The position numbers were made by a program, and so were the translations under genes. Below the pieces are notes generated by a model, which saw only the letters and a program-made list of their open reading frames with translations, ran no database searches and was not told the DNA's origin. Positions 43,042 through 50,570 of a stretch of 64,000 nt of DNA are shown piece after piece (the stretch's first letter is position 1; every line of letters begins with the position of its first letter). The DNA lies in contig JAWLFY010000002.1 of assembly GCA_041685355.1 (NCBI GenBank), forward strand, positions 45,239 through 109,238, read 5' to 3'. This DNA is from JAWLFY01 sp041685355 (GTDB taxonomy: Bacteria > Planctomycetota > Planctomycetia > Pirellulales > Pirellulaceae).

Positions 43042-44526
43042 ATGAAACGGCTGTTCCCGATGGTCCTGTTGTTGGCGATCCCGATCGCGGAGGCATCGAG
43101 TTCCCCGTCGGGTCCCCGACCGAACGTGATCCTGTTGTTGTTGGACGACGCCGGATGGAAGGACGTCGGGAGCTTCGGGGGGCGGATGAAGACGCCCCAT
43201 CTCGATCGGCTCGCGGCGGACGGGATGCGGTTCACCGACTGTCACTCGCCCGCGCCAAATTGCTCGCCGTCGAGGGCCGGGATTTTGACCGGGCGGATCC
43301 CGGCGCGGGCGGGGATTTACAGTTACCTGCCACCGGGACACCCGATGCATTTGCGGGGGGAGGAAACGACGGTGGCGGAGTTGGCTCGGGACACGGGTTA
43401 TCGGACCGGGCACTTCGGCAAGTGGCACCTTTCCGAACTGGAGAATGACGACCAACCGGGGCCGCTCGACCAGGGGTTCGAGTATTCGCTGGGGACGAGC
43501 AACAACGCGTCGCCGAGTCACCGGGACCCGGTGAACTTTGTCCGCAACGGCGAGCCGGTCGGGAAGGTGGAAGGTTACTCATGTCAGATCGTGGTGGACG
43601 AGGCGATCGGATGGATCGAATCGGTGCGGGGGGTGGCGGGGAAGGGCGATGACGGAGCGGATGATCGCGATGAGAAACGTCAGGCGGCGGAGCCGTTTTT
43701 GGCATGCCTTTGGTTCCACGAGCCGCACACGCCGATCGCTTCGCCGCCGGAGATGATCGACGCGGTCCAGCAGCGGGAACCGGGAATCAGTCGCCGCCGG
43801 GCCACCTACTTGGCGAACCTGGAAAACGTCGATGCCGCGGTGGGCCGGTTGCTGGAGCGGATCGAACGCTTGGGCATCGCCGATGACACGGTGATCTGGT
43901 TCACCTCCGACAACGGCCCGTTGCGAGCGGAATCGCGGGGACCGTTGCGGGGGGTGAAATCGAACGTTTGGGAAGGCGGACACCGGGTCCCGGGCGTGAT
44001 CCGATGGCCGGGCCGCGTCGCGGCGGGGAGCGAGTGCGACGTTCCGGTCAGCGGGGTCGACTTCCTGCCGACGTTTTGTGCGATGGCGGGGGCCGAACTT
44101 CCGGGCGATCGGGAGATCGACGGGGTGAGTTTGATGTCGTTGTTGGAAGGCCGCGGCGATGAGTTTCGCCGCGACACGCCGCTGTACTGGTTCTTCTATC
44201 GGCTGAACCCGTCGTTGGCGATCCGCGACGGGGATTGGGCGCTCGTCGCCCGGACGAATGACGCCGAGCGGCCGAAGGCACACCCGTTAACGCGTGAAGA
44301 CATGCCACGAATTCTCGAATCGAAACCGGTTTCGTTTCGGCTGTTTGACTTGGGTGAAGAGATCGGGCAACGACGCGACTTGGCGGACGACCGGCCGAGG
44401 CGGTTCTCGGAGATGCGACGGAAGATGATCGAACTGCACGCCGACGTGTTGCAGGACGCTGTCGAGTGGCAGATTCCCGCCGAGTATCGGGCCGACGCGC
44501 GGCGACGGGTTTGGGATTCGAATTGA
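43042..44526 (+). CDS. Secreted sulfatase (formylglycine-dependent)
   Basis: The 494-residue product has a short signal peptide (MKRLFPMVLLLAIPIAEAS). The sulfatase fold begins at RPNVILLLLDDAGW, whose two Asp residues bind the metal. The formylglycine cysteine is Cys74 in CSPSR, and GHFGKWHLSELEND and TSDNGPLRAESRG complete the active-site regions. Arylsulfatase A-like in overall pattern; the natural substrate is unknown. It starts 13 bases after the ATP-grasp stop, inside the same tandem repeat. The two are probably cotranscribed, although a functional link between a periplasmic sulfatase and C1 metabolism is not obvious. Confidence 0.93.
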   Translation: MKRLFPMVLLLAIPIAEASSSPSGPRPNVILLLLDDAGWKDVGSFGGRMKTPHLDRLAADGMRFTDCHSPAPNCSPSRAGILTGRIPARAGIYSYLPPGHPMHLRGEETTVAELARDTGYRTGHFGKWHLSELENDDQPGPLDQGFEYSLGTSNNASPSHRDPVNFVRNGEPVGKVEGYSCQIVVDEAIGWIESVRGVAGKGDDGADDRDEKRQAAEPFLACLWFHEPHTPIASPPEMIDAVQQREPGISRRRATYLANLENVDAAVGRLLERIERLGIADDTVIWFTSDNGPLRAESRGPLRGVKSNVWEGGHRVPGVIRWPGRVAAGSECDVPVSGVDFLPTFCAMAGAELPGDREIDGVSLMSLLEGRGDEFRRDTPLYWFFYRLNPSLAIRDGDWALVARTNDAERPKAHPLTREDMPRILESKPVSFRLFDLGEEIGQRRDLADDRPRRFSEMRRKMIELHADVLQDAVEWQIPAEYRADARRRVWDSN

Positions 44527-44579
44527 GCGGCGAGAACGGCTGACTTACCGCACCGCCGATGCGGAGTCGCGGCGACCGT

Positions 44580-45269
44580 TCAGGGGGCCGCGCCGAACGG
44601 GGCGGTTCCGCCAAACACGGGGCGGGTCGGCACCGGATGGTACTTGGGCCACGGGACGGGATCTTCCTTTTCCCCGCCGACGTCCTCACCAGCGTCACAC
44701 GCGAACACGTCACACGCGAACNNNNNNNNNNNNNNNNNNNNNNNNNNNNNNNNNNNNNNNNNNNNNNNNNNNNNNNNNNNNNNNNNNNNNNNNNNNNNNN
44801 NNNNNNNNNNNNNNNNNNNNNCGTCACACGCGAACACGTCACACGCGAACGGGTGGCAGGCGAACGGGTCGCCCACGAGTTGATCGTGCACCGCCTCGCC
44901 GTCGCGGTTCGGGGCGAACTCAGGCCAGGCAAGTCCGTTGTCCCGATGCGACTCGTCGAGCCCGTACGTTTCCTCACTCCGGTCGGACGGGGGCATCGGC
45001 CCGCGGGCATGTTTCATCGGCCCGCCGGCCTGTTTCATCGGCCCGAGCAGGCCACCAAGGTCGTCCGGGTCGTGGTAACGTTCGCTGGGAAGATTGAGAG
45101 CGACACAACCGGGGTGGATCACCAACGTCATCCAGCACGCCAGCGTCGCGAGAGCGTCCGGCACGTGGCGAGGTCGCGGCGATCGCCGCGGCCGCGGGTG
45201 GCTCCCGGGGCCGCGTTCGCCGGCGGTTCCCGATTGCGATAGCTTGAGATGGCGATTGAGACGCGACAT
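44580..45269 (-). CDS. Lipoprotein-like hypothetical protein with a pentapeptide repeat, interrupted by an assembly gap
   Basis: The product is 229 residues as assembled, 34 of them unknown because of 100 N. A basic N-terminal region leads to a hydrophobic stretch ending in VIHPGCVALNLPSERYHDP, a possible lipoprotein anchor. An 18-bp-type repeat then encodes GPMKQAG/GPMKHARG. On both sides of the gap the protein reads FACDVFACD, from 15-bp units, so the true protein contains an uncounted FACDV array. It ends PWPKYHPVPTRPVFG. The true length, and even the frame across the gap, are unknown. The start is supported by GGAGAG at the right distance. I do not recognise a function. Confidence 0.6.
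   Translation of the reverse strand: MSRLNRHLKLSQSGTAGERGPGSHPRPRRSPRPRHVPDALATLACWMTLVIHPGCVALNLPSERYHDPDDLGGLLGPMKQAGGPMKHARGPMPPSDRSEETYGLDESHRDNGLAWPEFAPNRDGEAVHDQLVGDPFACHPFACDVFACDXXXXXXXXXXXXXXXXXXXXXXXXXXXXXXXXXXFACDVFACDAGEDVGGEKEDPVPWPKYHPVPTRPVFGGTAPFGAAP
44693..44850. repeat. 15-bp tandem array containing a 100-N assembly gap
   Basis: Units of CGTCACACGCGAACA lie at 44693-44707 and 44708-44721, then N from 44722 to 44821, then the same units in phase at 44822-44836 and 44837-44850. The exact 100-N length is a placeholder. The array is therefore at least four units and of unknown full length. Confidence 0.9.
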
Positions 45270-45281
45270 ACAGATGTCTCT

Positions 45282-45306
45282 CCGGACCGCCGACGTGGCG
45301 GTCCGG
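45282..45306 (-). promoter_or_regulatory. Ten-pair hairpin abutting the ribosome binding site of 44580-45269
   Basis: Perfect inverted repeat CCGGACCGCC / GGCGGTCCGG with a five-base loop. On the minus strand its foot touches the GGAGAG that precedes the ATG at 45269, so folding could limit ribosome access. No T tract follows on either side, so it is not a terminator. Confidence 0.55.
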
Positions 45307-45501
45307 TGTGTTCGGTGTGAGGACCCCCCCTCGTGATGACACTTATCTCATTGAATCGGACGATCGAGGCGGTCAATTGAGAAATTCCGTTTCGACCCGC
45401 CAGGTCGGCGGCCAAGATCGGAGGTCTTTCGTCGAAACGCATCATGCTCCGACTGTTTCCGTGTTTCCCAGCCACATTCGGAAGTTTGTAGGTGACTCGC
45501 T

Positions 45502-46689
45502 GTGACCCGTGAGGATTCGATGACGCTTCTCGAAGATCGGCCGGGGATCGAGCGGGGGAGCCGTGGTGCCCGATCGTTTGCGGGTCGGGCGGTCGGCGGC
45601 GTGGTCGGTTTCACCGGTTGGGCGTTTGAGCTCGCGTCGTTGGTGGTTTTCCTGTCGGTGCTGACCGCGATCCCGCTGTTGCAATTGATCGCGTTCGGTT
45701 ACTTGCTCGAGGTTTCGGGGCGGCTCGCGTCGGGCGCGACGCTCGGATCCGCGTTGTCGCACCGGCGGGAGGCGGGGCGAATGGGGTTGGCGGCGATCGG
45801 CCTCTGGGTCGCTTCGTTACCCGTTCAGTTGATCGCGCATTGGGAATCGGTGGCGACGGTGATCGATCCCGGATCACGGCAAGCTTCGCGGCTATGGTCG
45901 GCGGCGGTCGTGATGGCGGTGGTCGCGATCGTCTACCTGGTTTGGGCGTGGGCCCGCGGGGGACGGTTGCGGCATTACCTATGGCCCGAACCGATGCGTT
46001 TCGCCCGGGAGTCATGGCGATGGCGGACGTGGCGAGACGTCCCCGATCGGTTGGGGGCGTTCACGTCGTCGCTGCGTCTGCCGGGCCGATTTTGGATGGG
46101 GGTCCGTGGCGTCGCGGGGACGCTGGTTTGGTTGCTCCCGGCGATGGTGATCATCGTCGCGAACCGCCAGGGCGAAACCGGGTTGGCGGGACTGATCGGC
46201 GGGTTGGCGTTGGTCGCGCTCGGGGTGGTGTTGATGTACCTGCCGATGTTGCAAGCCAACTTTGCCGCCGAGAACGACTGGCGGTCGTTGTTCGCGGTGC
46301 GAACGGTCCGACGTGATTTCCGGCGGGCGCCTTGGGCGTGGCTGCTTGCGATGGGGTTCGGGTTGGTCGTGTTCCCGATCCCGCTTTATTTGCTGAAGAT
46401 CGAGGCGACGCCTCGCGAGGTGATGTGGTTGCCCTGTTTGGCGTTGGTCGCGATGGCGTTGCCGGCGCGGATGGCGTTCGGGTTGGCGTTACGCCGGGCG
46501 CGACGCCGCGGGGAGCCGGTCGGCGTGTGGGCCGCCGTGTCGCGATGGGCGGTCCGGTTTTTGATGCCGGCGATCGTCGCCATTTATTTGACGGTGCTGA
46601 CCGTGTCGCAGTCCACCAGTTGGGACGGGTTGCAGACGTGGGTCCGCCAACACGCGGTGTTGATCCCCGTGCCGTTCGTCGGTGTTTGA
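45502..46689 (+). CDS. Multi-pass membrane protein of unknown function
   Basis: The 395-residue product has about eight hydrophobic segments. The first two lie at roughly 30-70 (FTGWAFELASLVVFLSVLTA, LLQLIAFGYLLEVSG), and the last ends near residue 375. The pattern of a long N-terminal double helix with Arg-rich loops (LRHYLWPEPMRFARESWRWR) resembles large uncharacterised planctomycete membrane proteins, possibly DUF4013-like; I am not sure of that label. There are no catalytic motifs. The start is a GTG, with an ATG six codons later equally possible. It is divergent from the repeat-bearing lipoprotein-like gene, with ~230 bp between, and convergent with the Gfo/Idh gene. Confidence 0.8.
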   Translation: MTREDSMTLLEDRPGIERGSRGARSFAGRAVGGVVGFTGWAFELASLVVFLSVLTAIPLLQLIAFGYLLEVSGRLASGATLGSALSHRREAGRMGLAAIGLWVASLPVQLIAHWESVATVIDPGSRQASRLWSAAVVMAVVAIVYLVWAWARGGRLRHYLWPEPMRFARESWRWRTWRDVPDRLGAFTSSLRLPGRFWMGVRGVAGTLVWLLPAMVIIVANRQGETGLAGLIGGLALVALGVVLMYLPMLQANFAAENDWRSLFAVRTVRRDFRRAPWAWLLAMGFGLVVFPIPLYLLKIEATPREVMWLPCLALVAMALPARMAFGLALRRARRRGEPVGVWAAVSRWAVRFLMPAIVAIYLTVLTVSQSTSWDGLQTWVRQHAVLIPVPFVGV

Positions 46690-46733
46690 CGCGTCGGCGG
46701 ATATGTGGCCCGTTTCGGATACGGGGCGAGGGG

Positions 46734-47831
46734 TCACGCCGCGCGGCGTGCTTGATGGGCTTTGCGGCTCGCCGACTCGATCCCTTCGCGGGCGACGGCG
46801 GCCGAGCCGCGTTCCAGCGGCGACGGGTCGGCATACCAGGCTCTCCGTTCGATCGCTTGCAGTACTTGTTCGGCGACGTTCACGGCACGGGCACCGGCGG
46901 CGCCGTCGACGGTCGGCGCGATCCCGGTTTGGATGCTGATCACCCAGTCGTGCAGCTCGTCGAGGATCGCGTTGCGGGGTTCGAGGTTGATCGTTTCGCA
47001 CCGCAGGCGTTGGGAGAACAGGGTGTCCGCATAGCCGATCGGGTTATCGACTTCGGCGGCGAGGTCGAACGAGCGATCGACGAGGGAGTCGCACGGCCGA
47101 ACGACCGAGAGCGTGGGGCCGGAGAAGTCGAGGTCGGCGAACCCGTGGCTGCCGAAAAGCTGCATCGTGCGGGTCGGTTCGGGGCTCACCCGGGAGGCTT
47201 TGAGGTTGGCGACGAGTCCGCAGCCGAACTCGATCCGCGCCTCGGCGAGGTCTTCGTGGGGGCTGACGACCGCGAGGCCGCTGGCGGAGACCGAGGTGAC
47301 GGGGGCGTCGGTCATCGAGAGGACGAGATCGAGGTCGTGGATCATCAGATCCATCACGACGCCGACGTCGAGGCAGCGGCCGGGGAACCGCGAGGCCCGC
47401 ACGGCTTCGACAAATTTGACGTCGACGGCCATGTCTTCGACGGCGGTGAAGGCGGGGTTGAACCGTTCCACGTGGCCGACTTGGAGGGTCAGGCGTCGGG
47501 CGGCGGCGAGCATCGCCAGACGCCGCGCGTCGGTGGCGTCGGAGGCGAGCGGTTTCTCGACGAACAGATGCTTGCCCGCTTTGAGCAGCGTCTTGGCGAT
47601 CTCCGCGTGGTCCGGCGTCGGGGCGGCGATCACGGCGGCGTCGATGCGGCCGATGCAGTCGCGGTAGTCGGCGAAGGTCGCCGTCTCGAATTGGCGGTGG
47701 ATCTGGTTCCGCGCCTCGGGCATCGGGTCGCACACGGCGACGAGGTCCGCGCCGTCGACCTGGGAGAGAAGCTTGGCGTGGATCCGCCCCAAATGTCCCG
47801 CCCCGATGATGGCGATGCGTAGTCGACTCAT
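46734..47831 (-). CDS. Gfo/Idh/MocA-family oxidoreductase coupled to lpxA
   Basis: The 365-residue product has an N-terminal NAD(P)-binding fold (AIIGAGHLGRIHA, Gly10-Gly12-Gly15) and the family EKP motif at residues 92-94 (FVEKPLASD). A C-terminal alpha/beta substrate domain follows, with HDLDLVLS. Its ATG overlaps the lpxA stop by four bases, so it is translated from the same message. In several bacteria a Gfo/Idh enzyme beside lpxA (GnnA) oxidises UDP-GlcNAc at C3 for amide-linked lipid A. That role is plausible here, but no GnnB-type aminotransferase is adjacent. An alternative is another UDP-sugar dehydrogenase. Confidence 0.88.
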   Translation of the reverse strand: MSRLRIAIIGAGHLGRIHAKLLSQVDGADLVAVCDPMPEARNQIHRQFETATFADYRDCIGRIDAAVIAAPTPDHAEIAKTLLKAGKHLFVEKPLASDATDARRLAMLAAARRLTLQVGHVERFNPAFTAVEDMAVDVKFVEAVRASRFPGRCLDVGVVMDLMIHDLDLVLSMTDAPVTSVSASGLAVVSPHEDLAEARIEFGCGLVANLKASRVSPEPTRTMQLFGSHGFADLDFSGPTLSVVRPCDSLVDRSFDLAAEVDNPIGYADTLFSQRLRCETINLEPRNAILDELHDWVISIQTGIAPTVDGAAGARAVNVAEQVLQAIERRAWYADPSPLERGSAAVAREGIESASRKAHQARRAA

Positions 47832-48637
47832 GCCGCTTTCCTTCGACGATCGCGGCCACGACCGTGTCGTCCGCCGCTGGAGTTTTCCAAGAAATCAAAC
47901 AGGTGTTTTAGGACGGGCCGGACCGGGCCGTCCGCCAGCAGTTGGGCTTTGGCGGACTCGATCCCGACGCGTCCGCGGTATAGCAACTTGTAGGCGGCGT
48001 TGAGGACGCGGATGTCGTCGGCCGCGTAGTCGTTCCGTTTCAGACCGACGACGTTGACGCAGCGTGGTCGGGTCGGTTGGCCTTCGACGATCATGTACGG
48101 GGGGACATCGTGGAGCACGCGGCTCATCGCGCCGACGAAGCTGAGCTGGCCGATCGAGGCGAAATGATGGATCCCGACACCGCCCGCGATCGTGACGTCG
48201 TTCCCGATATGGACGTGGCCGCCGAGCATGCAGTTGTTGGCGATCACGATGCGGTCGCCGAGACGGCAGTCGTGAGCGACGTGGGACCCGGTCATGAAGT
48301 AGTTGTTGTCGCCGACTCGGGTGACGCCCTCTTCTTTCTCGGTCCCGCGGTTGACGGTGCAGTATTCCCGGAAGACGTTGCCGTCACCGATTTCGACCCG
48401 CGTCGGTGACCCTTGGTAGCTCACGTCTTGCGGGTGCGACCCGATCACGACGCCGGGGAAAATGTGATTCCCCTCGCCGATCGTGGTGACGCCCGAGACG
48501 ACGACATGATCCTCGATGAGGGTGTCATCACCGATTCGGACGTCGGGGCCGATCACGCAAAAATGGCCGACGCGGACGTTCCTTCCGAGCCGGGCCCGCG
48601 GGTCAACCACGGCGGTTTGGGCGATGATGGCACTCAT
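47828..48637 (-). CDS. lpxA: UDP-N-acetylglucosamine acyltransferase LpxA
   Basis: It catalyses the first step of lipid A synthesis, transfer of a hydroxyacyl chain from ACP to the sugar C3 position. The left-handed beta-helix hexapeptide repeats start at residue 4 and run to ~190 (VGHFCVIGPDVRIGDDTLIE, IFPGVVIGSHPQD). The catalytic-histidine region is GSHVAHDCRLGD, and GGVGIHHFASIGQ follows. The C-terminal helices end in a basic tail. The start MSAIIAQTAVVD is chosen on homology. It is followed by the Gfo/Idh gene with ATGA overlap, and lpxC lies 35 bp upstream. The acceptor could be UDP-GlcNAc or a 3-amino analogue. Confidence 0.94.
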   Translation of the reverse strand: MSAIIAQTAVVDPRARLGRNVRVGHFCVIGPDVRIGDDTLIEDHVVVSGVTTIGEGNHIFPGVVIGSHPQDVSYQGSPTRVEIGDGNVFREYCTVNRGTEKEEGVTRVGDNNYFMTGSHVAHDCRLGDRIVIANNCMLGGHVHIGNDVTIAGGVGIHHFASIGQLSFVGAMSRVLHDVPPYMIVEGQPTRPRCVNVVGLKRNDYAADDIRVLNAAYKLLYRGRVGIESAKAQLLADGPVRPVLKHLFDFLENSSGGRHGRGRDRRRKAA

Positions 48638-48671
48638 GAGTTTCTCCGGCAACGGTTGATTCCAAGATCCC

Positions 48672-49568
48672 TTACGCGGCGCGGCGGGCGTCGTGGGCGG
48701 CGGTGGCCAGGCGATCGGTTTGGCGAGATCGTTCGTGTAGGGCGCGGGCGAGCATCGCGTTGAGCCGGTGACCGCCGCGGTGGGAAACGAAGTGGCCCAC
48801 CAAGTCGGCGGCGACAAGCGACAGGTCGCCGATCATGTCGAGCGTCTTGTGCCGCGCGCACTCGTTGCGGAACCGCAACCGGTTCTCGATCGGACCGTCC
48901 GCCCCGAACACCAGCAAGTCACGATGGGTCACGTGCGAAGCGACGCCCCGTGCGCGGAGCTGGTCGGCTTGCGATTGGGTGACGAACGTTCGGGCCGGCG
49001 CGATTTCGTGGACGAAATCGCTCGGGTTCAGCCGGCAGCGATACGTCTGGTCGCCGATCGGAGAGGCTTCGTCGTAGTGAAGCCGATACTCGAAGCGGGT
49101 CTCCCCGTCGATCGACGGCAGACCCTCGGCCCAACTCCCCTCCAACTCGACCCGGATCGGTTCGGTCACCACAAGCCTTCGCCGCGGGAGGGCTTGCACG
49201 ATCAACCCGGATTCACGGAGCGCGTCGACGTAAGGGCGACTGCTGCCGTCGAGACCGGGGAGTTCTTCGGCGTCGATCGAGACCAAGCAATTGTCGATCT
49301 CGAGCGCGGCCAAGGCGGCCATCAGGTGTTCGACCATCTGGAAACGGGCCGCTCCCGATTCCAAGTTAGTACGAAACCGGCAGTCGCGGGCGTGATCGAC
49401 CGTCGCGGGGCACGTGGGTTGGCCGGGAAGATCGGCGCGGATCATCCTCACCCCGGTGCCCGCCGGGGCGGGGTCGATCCGGACGAGCACTTCCCGGCCG
49501 CTCCAATAGCCGCGCCCGCTGACTTCACAGCTGGCCGCGATCGTGTGTTCGTTCCGTAAAGGGGTCAC
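48672..49568 (-). CDS. lpxC: UDP-3-O-acyl-N-acetylglucosamine deacetylase LpxC
   Basis: This zinc amidase catalyses the committed step of lipid A synthesis. The zinc ligands align with E. coli: His81 in MVEHLMAAL, His240 and Asp244 in RHKTLDMIGD, and the general acid His267 in SHRGGHRLN. The 298-residue length is typical, and no FabZ domain is fused, unlike the LpxC-FabZ fusions of some phyla. It lies between ompH and lpxA on the same strand; lpxD, fabZ and lpxB are not in the window. Confidence 0.95.
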   Translation of the reverse strand: MTPLRNEHTIAASCEVSGRGYWSGREVLVRIDPAPAGTGVRMIRADLPGQPTCPATVDHARDCRFRTNLESGAARFQMVEHLMAALAALEIDNCLVSIDAEELPGLDGSSRPYVDALRESGLIVQALPRRRLVVTEPIRVELEGSWAEGLPSIDGETRFEYRLHYDEASPIGDQTYRCRLNPSDFVHEIAPARTFVTQSQADQLRARGVASHVTHRDLLVFGADGPIENRLRFRNECARHKTLDMIGDLSLVAADLVGHFVSHRGGHRLNAMLARALHERSRQTDRLATAAHDARRAA

Positions 49569-49727
49569 GCGTCGGCCTCCCTGCCGTCACGTCCATGAAA
49601 CATTTCCTGTCCCGGGCCGTCACCGATGCGACGTCGGGGCGGTGTCCGCAGCGGTCGGGGGCGGTTTCGAGACGGCGACCGGGGTCGCCATCCCACACCA
49701 CCGCAGGCCCGATACCGCGGGGAAACC

Positions 49728-50342
49728 TTAACGCGACTGGCTCGAAGACGGGGGGCTCGCGACGCGGTCCATCGTCTTGTCCAGGTACTGCATCACGCCG
49801 GTGGTCATGTCGAGTCCCTTGTCGTGGTAGACGATGTTCTTCATCACGCCACGGATCACCGAATCGCCCTGTTCCAGATTCATCTCTTCGCTGTTGTAGC
49901 GAAGGACCAAATTGATGTCGTGGTACTCGGCCAGGAACTTCACGCCGGCGACGATCTTCTGGTAGTTCTCGTAATAGATCTGCGCTTCGGCGTCGGAGAG
50001 TTCCTTCCGCTTGCGGGCCATCTCGAGTCGCAGTTTCGACTCCATCGAAGCGACGAGCTCTTCTTGTTGCGAGTAGTCGGGCGTGCCGACCTTAAACGTC
50101 TTGAGCTGCTCGGCGGCCTGCTTCAGCTCTTCCCGTTTGCCTTGCAGTTGCCCGTCATACGTTTTGAGCTCGTTCTCGATCTTCTCGACCTGGGCGCGGA
50201 TCCCCGGGTGCTCTTTGAAGATCTTCGCGACGTCGACCACCGCAATCCGGTGGGACGACTTCTCCTGGGCCGAGGCCAACGAACCCCAACCGGTCAGACT
50301 CACGATGGCCGCGGTGATGGCCAGTTTGCCGAAAAATCGCAC
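49728..50342 (-). CDS. OmpH/Skp-family periplasmic chaperone
   Basis: Skp-like chaperones hold unfolded outer-membrane proteins in the periplasm. The start is a GTG at 50342, supported by AAGGAGAG just upstream and by the signal peptide that follows (KLAITAAIVSLTGWGSLASA). The mature protein opens with HRIAVVDVAKIFKEHPG. A long helical hairpin region comes next (about 50-150, VEKIENELKTYDGQLQG), then a compact C-terminal part with YHDINLVLRYN. At 204 residues it is longer than E. coli Skp but normal for the wider OmpH family. Neighbouring lpxC and lpxA match the classic envelope cluster, though bamA is absent here. Confidence 0.9.
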   Translation of the reverse strand: MRFFGKLAITAAIVSLTGWGSLASAQEKSSHRIAVVDVAKIFKEHPGIRAQVEKIENELKTYDGQLQGKREELKQAAEQLKTFKVGTPDYSQQEELVASMESKLRLEMARKRKELSDAEAQIYYENYQKIVAGVKFLAEYHDINLVLRYNSEEMNLEQGDSVIRGVMKNIVYHDKGLDMTTGVMQYLDKTMDRVASPPSSSQSR

Positions 50343-50570
50343 GTTCGCTCTCCTTGCGTGGTCAATGCGAATCCAAACCGTGACCTCGTGTTTGGTCACG
50401 GCGAGCGGGCTTCCGTCACCCGTCGCCATGGCACGTCGGTCAGCACGCCGTCACGAAGCCGGCATGCACGAATTCGCTTCGGATTCTGTCAACCCGTGTC
50501 ACGGGCGTAAAGGTCGATCGGGCCCGATCCGGGCGTCCGCCGAAAAAAGTTTTCGGGAGACAATGCCGGA

